Below are positions 55,833-64,000 of a stretch of 64,000 nucleotides of DNA, piece by piece (within the stretch, counting starts at the first letter, position 1; each line of letters opens with the position of its first letter). Location of the stretch: assembly GCA_032622095.1 (NCBI GenBank), contig CP136061.1, forward strand, positions 235,369,815 through 235,433,814, given 5' to 3'. The notes beneath the pieces are model-generated. The model was given only the letters and a program-made list of their open reading frames with translations, had not been told where the DNA came from and ran no database searches. The position numbers and the translations under genes were made by a program. Source of the stretch: Siphonodentalium dalli. Lineage: Eukaryota > Mollusca > Scaphopoda > Gadilida > Siphonodentaliidae.

Positions 55833-56440
55833 TTTTATCCTTTCATGACAGGAGCTGCGCTGGTGCATTGTCTTATATATGCGAGTCCCCCATAGGGAGC
55901 CTGGCATATATAAGAGCAGTCCTTCTCAGGAGACGGGAGTGATTGCTCTCGCACCCGTATGCACTCGTAATTTTCAATTCACGGGTGCTAAAATTCGCAC
56001 CCGTCCTTCTTCACAAAATACTAATGGAGACTGTAATTGTTGGTTCAATAATGAACTATTTTAAGGTTTATTTAGATGCTTTACCATCTCAGTGCAACTA
56101 TGGCATATTAAAGTGTAACTAGACATATGTCTATTCCACAATGACTTTTGAGCAAAAACCCAACTTACATGTACAATTATGGTATCGTATGGGTGCCATA
56201 TTACACCCGTCTTCTGCATTACGGGAGCAAATAAATGCTCTCGCTGTGTTTTCCTCATGGGAAGGACTGTAAGAGAATGCACTGGCTTACACTACACGGT
56301 CAAGGTATATATTGTTTATGCCTTTGAAGCATTCTCTTATATAAATGCGAGGATCCCTATGGGAGACTCGCATATATAAGAGAATGCATTGGGACAGGGT
56401 TTTGGCAAAATTTCAAGAAGCTCCAGTCATGGAAGGGTCA
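55833..56440 (+). mobile_element. T3 MITE interrupted by a 353-bp element
   Basis: Left end 'atcctttcatgacaggagct' (TTAA eroded), one hairpin whose right arm is split at 55916, resuming at 56270. A second hairpin follows at about 56325-56392, then 'gctccagtcatggaaggg' with TCAA in place of TTAA. Confidence 0.85.
55917..56269. mobile_element. 353-bp CAGTCCTTC element with 6-bp duplication
   Basis: The ends CAGTCCTTC and GAAGGACTG are inverted. TAAGAG is duplicated (55911-55916, 56270-56275). Removing the insert restores the T3 hairpin arm ('atataagagaatgcactggc'). The interior has inverted words 'gggagtgattgctctcgcac' / 'gggagcaaataaatgctctc'. The superfamily is unclear from these features alone. 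Confidence 0.8.
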
Positions 56441-56595
56441 AGTGCTGAATATCAAGAAGAAGGTTGCACTGAGAAGTATCATACCAGTTGAGACATCTAG
56501 AACAAGTGTCTGTTGTTTGTTTGTTCATTATAATTAACATGAACAAAAACTGATATCAAAAACCTTGAACAGGGATTTATTTTGAGAAGATAAAT

Positions 56596-56862
56596 ACTTA
56601 TCCCTTTCATGACTGGATCTTCCTGAAATTTTGCAAAAAACCCTGTGCCAATGCATTCTCATATATATATACGAGTCGCTCATAGGGCGCCTCGCATATA
56701 TAAGAGAATATATTGGCTAACAACATTTACCTTGATTTTGTAAGCCAGTGCATTCTCTTATATATGTGAGGATCCCTATGAGAGACTTGCACATATAAGA
56801 GAATGCACTGGCACAGGTTTTTAATGCTGCCCAAGCGCAGCTCCCATCATCAAAGGGTCAAG
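56596..56862 (+). mobile_element. T3 TTAA MITE, both TTAA sites eroded
   Basis: 'tatccctttcatgactggat' to 'gctcccatcatcaaagggtc'. Two hairpins about 56646-56716 and 56744-56813 separated by 'aacaacatttaccttgattt'. Confidence 0.85.
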
Positions 56863-56879
56863 CAATTATCTGGAAAGAA

Positions 56880-57095
56880 AACACCTGGCTTATTCCAATT
56901 CCAAGTCCAACAAGGGCTATAACTCAGGCAAAATTTGTGTGACCGACCCCATATTTAAAGACTTGTATTTTCTTGTGACTAAACCACATGCAAAAATTTT
57001 GAGTTAATCGAAAAACGAATATACTAAAGTTATCACCATTTGTGTATTCCAAGTCGAAAGAGTGCCCCTGCGTGGAGTATACCCCCCCCCCCCCC
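56880..57095 (+). repeat. Diverged 'gggctataactcaggc' unit plus C14 run
   Basis: Relic of the dispersed 'cataactctggcaaaa' class, ending at an uninterrupted C14 tract (57082-57095). Confidence 0.6.
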
Positions 57096-57169
57096 TGAAA
57101 AGGTGGCTTTCTGCTAAGGTTTATTAATTGATGAGATGTGGCTTAATTCAAAAGATGTCTTAATCTGGC

Positions 57170-57870
57170 AATTAATGACTGAACATAAACTGTAGGATGT
57201 ATCCAACTTGAGGAGGTCCAAAAGATTTAGTCATACAAAGAGCAAAATCCAAGTTGGCTGCCAGCAGCAATGTTTTTCATTGGATATCATTCAAATTAAA
57301 TAGCTCCCATCTGGAGGTGATCCTTAACATGCCTGTTTTAACCCTTTCAGTGCCAGGGGCCGATCTCATCGGCCCTAATTTACGGTCTGTAAAATCGGCC
57401 CTAAAATTTAAAAAATTTGGGTTGAATTTTTTTTGGGTATGTTTAAGCATGCTATAGCAAATGTAAAAACAAACTGGATAAAACTTAGGGGCATGTTATA
57501 ACTCAAAACTATCACCATGTATTCATAGTAATAATTTTGATGGCCATGAAAAACGTAAGATTCCCTGGCACTAAACCTACAAAATAAGTCTGGCACTGAA
57601 AGAGTTAAAACATTCAAATATAATTCTCCGATAATTGTGGGCTGCAGGGTGTAGAGGGAATAGAATGTGAAATCCCATATGGCTGCTGGCGGACATGTTT
57701 TTTAACAGAATTAGTAAAAATTTGATGGATCCCATCTAGAGGTCACCTAAGAAATCTATAGGAAGTTTGGTGACAATCGAATGAGAGATGTGACCAGTAG
57801 GGTGTGCTAAAGGAAATTGTTGACAGATGATGGATGCCAACCCCATAGCAATAGCAGACACACTATTTGC
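57170..57870 (+). repeat. Family K repeat, diverged, with nested T2
   Basis: Words 'gatttagtcatacaaagagc', 'aaatcccatatggctgctgg', 'gatggatcccatctagaggt' and 'gctaaaggaaattgttgaca'. It is interrupted by the T2 element at 57338-57608. Ends against a Z-type tail ('gcagacacactatttgcagg', 57855). Confidence 0.75.
57338..57608 (-). mobile_element. T2 TTAA MITE, hairpin-free form
   Basis: TTAA at 57338-57341 and 57605-57608, CCCTTTCAGTGCCAGGGGCC to CTGGCACTGAAAGAG. Body 'gtttaagcatgctatagcaa', 'gggcatgttataactc', 'aaaaacgtaagattccctgg'. It lacks the shared 69-bp hairpin, giving a comparison point for the hairpin-bearing copies. Confidence 0.9.
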
Positions 57871-58429
57871 AGGTTTGAAGACAAAGCACTACCACTGATA
57901 CTGCCTTGATAGGTGAGCTACATGACATGCCTTGTGTCTCCCTGTACTAATAGCTGGTCACAGCTGCCTAATCTATTAATCGCAGCATGGCCCCAGTGAG
58001 ATGAATCCATCTGATGTAGCTAGACAAGCTTTGTGTCACTCGCAGACCTATAAGATCGAGCAATCTGTCTGTCAGGCGTCTATTCCTTCAGATCTCATAC
58101 CAAATGTTACGCAACCTCTCACTTCTCACCTGCCGAGTTACATCAACTACTAACAGGTAAGCAATTAGCTCCCAGGTGAGGAATCCACTTGTGGAGAAGA
58201 TGCCTGGGAATAAGTCAGACCTCTGTTTATGTGTTCAGCATTGGTTTAGCCATTACTGGTATTAAGGGGTGGCTCTGTAGTTAAGTCAAACAGACTGGGT
58301 ACAAGCATCCTCAGTTGCTGCCACACTAGAAACTAGAAAAAGCCAGATCAGAATAGCGGCCACAGAACAGTGACTTAACAAATTGTGAACAGAAAATAAA
58401 AGAATAGAAAATGGCAGGGAATTTATTTT
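57871..58429. other. No recognised feature
   Basis: Apparently unique sequence; no exon assignable. Confidence 0.45.
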
Positions 58430-58560
58430 TATTACACGCTTGTTCCCAGAATTATAGTTTTCCTGCTGTTCCACATTTACAAATCCCTATGGAACGTAAC
58501 ATTCCATATGCAACCTAACATTTCATATGCATCCCGTTGACGTCACATGACATAAAGGAC
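58430..58560 (-). mobile_element. Family X tail fragment, inverse
   Basis: 'attacacgcttgttcccaga', 'gttccacatttacaaatccc' and 'catatgcatcccgttgacgt' are the inverse of the duplicated tail at 9438-9637. Confidence 0.75.
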
Positions 58561-58680
58561 GATCCCTTCAACCAAGAAACAGGAACTTAAAATAAAAGCA
58601 TCCACACTTGACAATGAAAACCAGCAACGCCAATTTAAGTATTTTTTTTCTTAAATAGACAGATTTTTACTAACAAGTAA

Positions 58681-59309
58681 CTAGCCGATGAGCCCGACGT
58701 TGTCCGGGCTATTCAAAAACCAAATTTCAAGTCGATAGCTCCACCCGTTTCCGAGATCTGGTCTGCGCATGCGCGAAGCTGGCATCGCACGGGCTCGGCG
58801 ACCCGATAAAATTTGTATCCGGGGCAAGATACATTCACATACCAAATTTCAAGTCGATAGCTCCACCCGTTTCCGAGATCTGGTCTGCGCATGCGCGAAG
58901 CTGGCGTCGCACGGGCTCGGTGACCCGATAAAATTTGTATCCGGGGCAAGATACATTACATTCACATACCAAATTTCAAGTCGATAGCTCCACCCGTTTT
59001 GAGATCTCGTCTGCAGTATTGTTCCCGTATATCTCTCTGCAGATGCTAATAACGTTGAATGTTAAACAAACGCTCTTTATAGCGATGCGTCAAAAACAAA
59101 CGCTCATTAAATTATCACTTGATTAACCACCGCAGTGCCGTTTTTTGTGACTGAGAGTGGAGAACGGGTGGTCTGAACTTCTCCAAAACGCGACGCCGAC
59201 GGTGTCCGTGGGATTTTACCTTTGGATAGGAAGTTTGGTCTCGATCGGTCAACCCGTTTTCGATTCTATAAAGGACAGACAAACAGAGGTCTTCAAAATC
59301 TATATGAGA
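58681..59309 (-). mobile_element. Non-autonomous Helitron B, minus orientation
   Basis: On the minus strand it starts TCTCATATAGATTTTGAAG at 59309. It ends with hairpin AGCCCGGACAACGTCGGGCT, spacer CATCGG and CTAG at 58684-58681, followed by T. The interior repeats a ~122-bp unit ('accaaatttcaagtcgatag', 'tctgcgcatgcgcgaagctg', 'gtatccggggcaagatacat'). No coding capacity. Confidence 0.88.
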
Positions 59310-60114
59310 CTAGCCGATGAGCCCGACGTTGTCCGGGCTATTCAAAAACCAAATTTCAAGTCGATAGCTCTACCCAGCCTGACGATTTCAAGTCGATAGC
59401 TCTACCCGATTCCGAGATCTGGTCTGCGCATGCGCGAAGCTGGCGTCGCACGGGCTCGTTGACCCGATAAAATTCGTATCCGGGGCAAGATACATTCACA
59501 TAGCAAATTTCAAGTCAATAGCTCCACCCGTTTCCGAGATCTCGTCTGCGCATTTGCGAAGCTGGCAATGAGCCCGACGTTGTCCGGGCTATTCAAAAAC
59601 CAAATTTCAAGTCGATAGCTCTGCCCAGCCCGACGTTGTCCGGGCTATTCAAAAACCAAATTTCAAGTCGATAGCTCTACCCGTTTCCGAGATCTGGTCT
59701 GCGAATGCGCGAGGCTGGCGTCGCACGGGCTCGGCGACCCGATAAAATTCGTATCCGGGGCAAGATACATTCACATACCAAATTTCAAGTCGATAGCTCC
59801 ACCCGTTTCCGAGATATCGTCTGCGCATGCGCGAAGCTGGCGTCGCACGGGCTCGGCGACCCGATAAAATTCGTATCCGGGGCAAGATACATTCACATAG
59901 CAAATTTCAAGTCGATAGCTCCACCCGTTTCCGAGATCTCGTCTGAGCATGCGCGAAGCAGGCGCCGCACGGGCTCGCCAATATGACAACGTCCACCGCC
60001 TGGTCAAACTACACACACGTACCAAGTTTCGTCCCGATCGGTCGAGAATCGTAGATTTGTATTAATGACAGACAGACAAACAAACAGACAGAGGTCTTCA
60101 AAATATATATGAGA
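59310..60114 (-). mobile_element. Non-autonomous Helitron A, minus orientation
   Basis: On the minus strand it starts TCTCATATATATTTTGAAG at 60114 after an A. It ends with the same subterminal hairpin and CTAG at 59313-59310, immediately abutting the start of Helitron B. It contains several ~122-bp units and internal extra copies of the 3' hairpin at 59576 and 59627. Confidence 0.88.
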
Positions 60115-60292
60115 TAAATCACAAAGATAACTTCATAAATGGAAATTGCTGCAACAAATTAAGATGAAAGTGTCAATGACACTGTAGCTCAACTTGGAAA
60201 GGGAATAATTTAATGTATTACAGTCAATGGAGCGATTAGGAATGTGGAAAGCTGAATGTCTAATACTAGTTAAAAGACATGAAGAGAAAAGT

Positions 60293-61350
60293 AAAATCCA
60301 AGATGGCTGCTGGCGGCCATTTTTTCGGCCGAATGACCCCAAAATGAGTCGTTCCCATCTACATGTCATCGTTAACATCCATGACAAATTTTATGACGAT
60401 CAGACTAAAGGTACGAACAGTAGCCCATGCTAAAGAATTTAGTCATACAAAGAGTAAAATCCAAGTTGGCTGCTGGCGGCCATGTTTTTTGGCCGAATGA
60501 CCCCAAAATGACTCGTTCCCATCTACATGTCATTATTAACATTCATGACAAATTTTATGATGATCAGACTAAAGGTACGACCTGTAGCCCGTGCTAAAGA
60601 ATTTAGTCATACAAAGAGTAAAATCCAAGATGGCTGCTGGCCGCCATGTTTTTTGGCCGAATGACCCCAAAATTACTCGTTCCCATCTACATGTCAATAT
60701 TAACATCCATGACAAATTTCATGATGATAAGACGAACAGAACGACCTGTGGCCCGTGCTAATGGATTGAATTTTGAAATCCAAGATGGCCACTGGCGGCC
60801 ATTTTTTTTTGTCCGAATGACCCCAAAATGACTCGTTCCCATCTACATGTTTTTTGGCCGAATGACCCCAAAATGACTCGTTCCCATCTACATGTCATTA
60901 TTAACAATCTTGACAAATTTTATGATGATCAGACTAAAAGTACGACCTGTAGCCTGTGCTAAAGAATTTAGTCATACAAAGAGTAAAATCCAAGATGGCT
61001 GCTGGCGGCCATGTTTTTGGGCCAAATGACCCCAAAATTACTCGTTCCCATCTACATGTCAATATTAACATCCATGACAAATTTCATGACGATCAGACAA
61101 ACAGTACGCCCTGTAGCCCGTGCTAATGGATTGAATTTTGAAATGCAAGATGGCCACTGGCGGCCATGTTTTTTTACCGAATGACCCCAAAATGAATCAT
61201 TCTAGTTTAAATGTTGATGTCAACAGCTATGACAAATTTCATAATGATCCGATCAAAGGTACGACCTGTAGACTGCATTGTTGACGCCTTACGCACACAC
61301 GCACACACGGACGACGGACGACAAAGCCATGGCAATAGCTCAAACTTTAC
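60293..61350 (+). repeat. Family K tandem array, six units of about 160 bp
   Basis: Units start at about 60293, 60456, 60620, 60776, 60985 and 61141. Each has 'tccaagatggctgctggcgg', 'ccgaatgaccccaaaatgac', 'tcccatctacatgtcatt' and 'gacaaattttatgatgatca'. Two unit types differ in 'ggctgctggcggcc' versus 'ggccactggcggcc'. A 47-bp internal duplication lengthens the fourth unit. The array ends in 'cgcacacacgcacacacgga' and 'caatagctcaaactttac'. Confidence 0.92.
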
Positions 61351-61430
61351 AAAGTAAAGTTGAGCTAATAACTAAAGCAAAGTAGTAACGTAGCAGGCAA
61401 ATTTATATCAACTGAGAGAGCTGTGCAATA

Positions 61431-62027
61431 CAGTAATGCCCTAAGTAATCGACCCCTTAACCACAGCAGAATTATGGGTAACTTTTCAGGATTTAGTCAG
61501 AAATATGGCTTGTTGCCATTCTCGGGGAGAGCTTTCCGATGAATGGCAAGAAGCCATATTTCCGACTAAATCCTGAAATGTTACCCATAATTCTGCTGTG
61601 GTTAACCCTTTACCCAACAAACCGGCCAAATCCGGCCAAATAAAGCTTCAACAGCCTAAAATATCTTCGGTCTGTCTCAATAGAACCATACAAATATGGA
61701 TATCATTGGAACCGGCTCCTTGACCACATTGTGATAGTTACAGTTATGCCCTGTGCCAATGCATTCTCTTATATATGCGAGTCGACCATAGGTCGCCTCG
61801 CATATATAAGAGAATGCATTGGCCTAAAAAAAATATTTTTTTAACACTTTTTACCATTTTTTCTTACATTCTTTAACAATTTTATAATTTTTAATGTGTT
61901 AAACCAATGCATTCTCTTATATATGCGAGGCGACCTATGGTCGACTCGCATATATAAGAGAATGCATTGGCACAGGGCCCTTCTGTTGGGTAAAGGGTTA
62001 AGGGGTCGATTACTTAGGGCATTACTG
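61431..62027. mobile_element. Tc1/mariner-like palindromic MITE with nested T1
   Basis: TA-flanked (61429-61430, 62028-62029), CAGTAATGCCCTAAGTAATC to 'gattacttagggcattactg', with palindrome centre 'tctcggggagagctttccga'. It is split in its right arm at 'gtggTTAA' by the T1 MITE. Confidence 0.93.
61612..62001 (-). mobile_element. T1 piggyBac-like MITE inside a Tc1-type MITE
   Basis: TTAA at 61612-61615 and 61998-62001. Inverse orientation relative to the copies at 12245 and 62202 ('gaagatattttaggc' inverse near the left end). Two 69-bp hairpins at about 61755-61823 and 61904-61972. The native TTAA is intact in the MITE copy at 7770 ('gtggttaaggagtcg'). Confidence 0.95.
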
Positions 62028-62201
62028 TATATCTGGCTGCTTTTGTTAAGATATTCAGTAATTATATGACAGAAACATATTTGTTCAGGTCATTACTGAG
62101 GGCAAGAGGGCTGAGGTCACTTCATGCCCACTGCCTCTTTCAACATATCCAAATAAAGATTCTCAATTCAACTTCACTGATGAGCAGTTTTATTCATGCA
62201 C

Positions 62202-62601
62202 TTAACCCTTTACCCAACAGAACGGTCCTGTGCCAATGCATTCTCTTATATATTCGAGTCGACCATAGGTCGCCTCGCATATATAAGAGAATACATTGGC
62301 TTAACACATATTAAAAATGATAAAATTGTCAAAGAATGTAGAAAAATATTATAAAAATTGTTTAAAAATGTAAGAAAAAATTATTAGGCCAATGCATTCT
62401 CTTATATATGCGAGGCGACCTATATGGTTGACTCGCATACATAAGAGAATGCATTGGCACAGGGCATAACTGTAACCATCACAATGTGGTCAATGAACCG
62501 GTTCCAATGATATCCATATTTGTATGGTTTTATTGAGACAGACCGAAGATATTTTAAGCTGTTGAAGCTTTATTTGGGCGTTTTGTTGGGTAAAGGGTTA
62601 A
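62202..62601 (+). mobile_element. T1 piggyBac-like MITE, full length
   Basis: TTAA at 62202-62205 and 62598-62601, CCCTTTACCCAACAG to TTTGTTGGGTAAAGGG. Two hairpins (about 62231-62299 and 62388-62458; the second has a slightly longer loop). Right part 'gagacagaccgaagatattt'. Confidence 0.95.
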
Positions 62602-62604
62602 TAT

Positions 62605-63322
62605 ATATCCACCACCCATACCTCTATCGCCTATATAAAACCTGCTCAATAAATGTTACCTTAATGTAGCTTAATTATGTCTACGTAGCTTTATTATGTT
62701 AATACTACTTTCATGAAGTAATTATATATGTAAATTGAGCAGGTAACTATAGACAACGTCAACAAACCTAATTTATGTCATTATGATTTGGAATGTTTTT
62801 TCATCCCTATATTACCGGATTTGTTACAAAATGTGAAAAAAGGAAATTTTCTTATTCCGTTCTGAACCATCTATACCCCATTTACAACACGTAAAGTTTC
62901 AAACAATTATCAAAGAATTGAAGAACTGTCAACTGTCGATATGGTGAATACTGCCTCCTTGGGCTAATAAATGTAAGGGCATCATCAAAGAAACAAATGA
63001 AGCTCTGAGCGATGGATGAACAAAATATGTACATGTAGCTAATGCTGTTGCTTAAAGATGCATAATATGAATTAACGCTCCCAAATTACTATTTCTTCGG
63101 CTTCGGGGTAAAAAATATTTGATTTGAGTCGAGGAACCCACCCGTCAAAGCTCAGAGTGATCAGATATCGATTTTTGAATTCGTTAATTCTCGAGATGTG
63201 TACTTATTTGTGGCCTGGAGAAAAGTCGTCAAACAGACGGTCTCGGACAAAATTGGGGATGAAGATGGATAACTCTAAAATCAAGTGGTAATATGGGGAC
63301 CGTCTGATCGAATTGAGTACCT
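62605..63322. other. No recognised gene; small inverted repeat
   Basis: 'acctgctcaataaa' (62640) and 'taaattgagcaggta' (62731) form a small inverted repeat. The rest is unassigned. Confidence 0.45.
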
Positions 63323-63450
63323 TTAAACTGTTTATGTCCCCACTCGGTTTAGGGGGGGGGGGGGGGGGGGGGTATGGGGGATATCACATCTATTGGTCTA
63401 ATGGACTCAGCAGGTGCTCAAATCCTCCTTGCGGACATAAACAGTTTAAT
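63323..63450. repeat. Inverted repeat enclosing a G21 run
   Basis: 'taaactgtttatgtcc' (63326) and 'ggacataaacagttta' (63434) are inverted. Between them, G21 at 63352-63372 is followed by 'tatggggg'. Confidence 0.8.
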
Positions 63451-64000
63451 TGACGGCACGAGCTACATATTCTATAATATATATATATATACATGTGTGT
63501 GTAAATGTGAGTTCCTGCAGAACCACTAGTTAGAGGATTGAAGCAGAATATAATGGATATAGCCAGTGATCCACCTGTCACGCAGACATGGAGAGCTCAG
63601 TACGATTTCTGATAAGTATGCTTGGCAAACAGTTTAATTTTAAAGCTGTCACATGGAAGACCCGGTTTTATTATACTGAATTAAAATTTTAATCATTACA
63701 TGGGGTGTAATCTCTATAGAACATAGTCACAATCAGTAATATAATTTCACACCACAGTGGGTGCATCAACCCTACGAATGCTGGCACATGCATTCTATGA
63801 TTTCACTATAATATAAGTAAATTTAACTACAGTAGTGCCATGAATGAGAATAAGATTGGCTAAAACTATGATGCAGGGACGTGGTAACAACAGGGTTTTC
63901 TCTTACTTTTTTGTCAAAATTTTTCAACAACTAGAAATTTTGTGCCTGAAGCAACACCAGATGGCTCCATCCATATAAGCATATTTGGGAATGAAATATA
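63451..64000. other. No recognised feature
   Basis: Contains a short (TA)n run near 63477-63491. Nothing else supported. Confidence 0.45.

Noticed and set aside
58681-58710. Hammerhead-ribozyme-like 'gatgag' plus hairpin
   Set aside because: Catalytic core positions do not fit; the hairpin followed by CTAG on the opposite strand is the Helitron 3' end.
59157-59986. Arg-rich open frames on both strands
   Set aside because: They are translations of the ~122-bp Helitron internal repeats and recur with each repeat copy.

Overview
This is an AT-rich, repeat-packed animal nuclear sequence, most likely from a bivalve mollusc. The evidence for that is a tRNA-derived SINE whose central domain resembles molluscan SINEs, dispersed repeats of the 'ccaaatttggttccgatcagat' and 'ccaagatggctgctggcggcc' types, frequent tacatgta words, and intron-split vertebrate-like exons. 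There is no prokaryotic gene organisation. The species call is inference.

One gene is firmly supported: the C-terminal part of TMEM135 on the minus strand. Seven coding exons lie at 32791-32750, 30268-30073, 28304-28137, 26950-26810, 25525-25427, 10581-10514 and 9047-8930. All have consensus splice sites, and they join in one open frame of 276 residues ending in TGA at 8930. The N-terminal exons should lie at higher coordinates; none was recognised up to 64000, so they are outside the window or too diverged to see. Almost every other long open frame is low-complexity or lies inside a repeat.

The rest is a dense, nested landscape of mostly non-autonomous DNA transposons. (1) Four TTAA-flanked, piggyBac-like MITE families, called here T1 (ends CCCTTTACCCAACA), T2 (CCCTTTGAGTGCCAGG), T3 (CCCTTCCATGACTGGAGC or CCCTTTCATGACAGGAGC) and T4 (CCCTTTCTATACTAAATAG). 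(2) A TA-flanked Tc1/mariner-like palindromic MITE beginning CAGTAATGCCC. (3) Two PIF/Harbinger-like elements. (4) A hAT-like element with an 8-bp target duplication. (5) Three Helitrons, two joined head to tail. (6) A hairpin family, Z, with AGAATGAGGTCCCCAGAGGG arms. (7) A family X seen at 9.2, 54.3 and 58.5 kb. (8) A 6.1-kb element, L, with terminal inverted repeats of about 1.3 kb and a satellite core; it sits inside another element, Y, whose ends carry AACGCGGTC arrays. L and Y fill most of a 14.8-kb TMEM135 intron.

Layout: 0-8.9 kb is flank or 3' UTR with a MITE, a SINE, a 48-bp minisatellite and hairpins. 8.9-32.8 kb is the TMEM135 gene body with introns full of nested elements. 32.8-58 kb is intronic or intergenic DNA with T1-T4, Z, Harbinger and X copies and a 500-bp purine tract. 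58.7-62.6 kb holds the Helitron concatemer, a 160-bp tandem array and three T1/Tc1-type MITEs.

The most interesting signal is a palindromic hairpin of about 69 bp (stem CATTCTCTTATATATGCGAG) shared almost unchanged by three TTAA families whose ends are otherwise unrelated. Paralogous empty sites inside the window prove the TTAA insertions directly.
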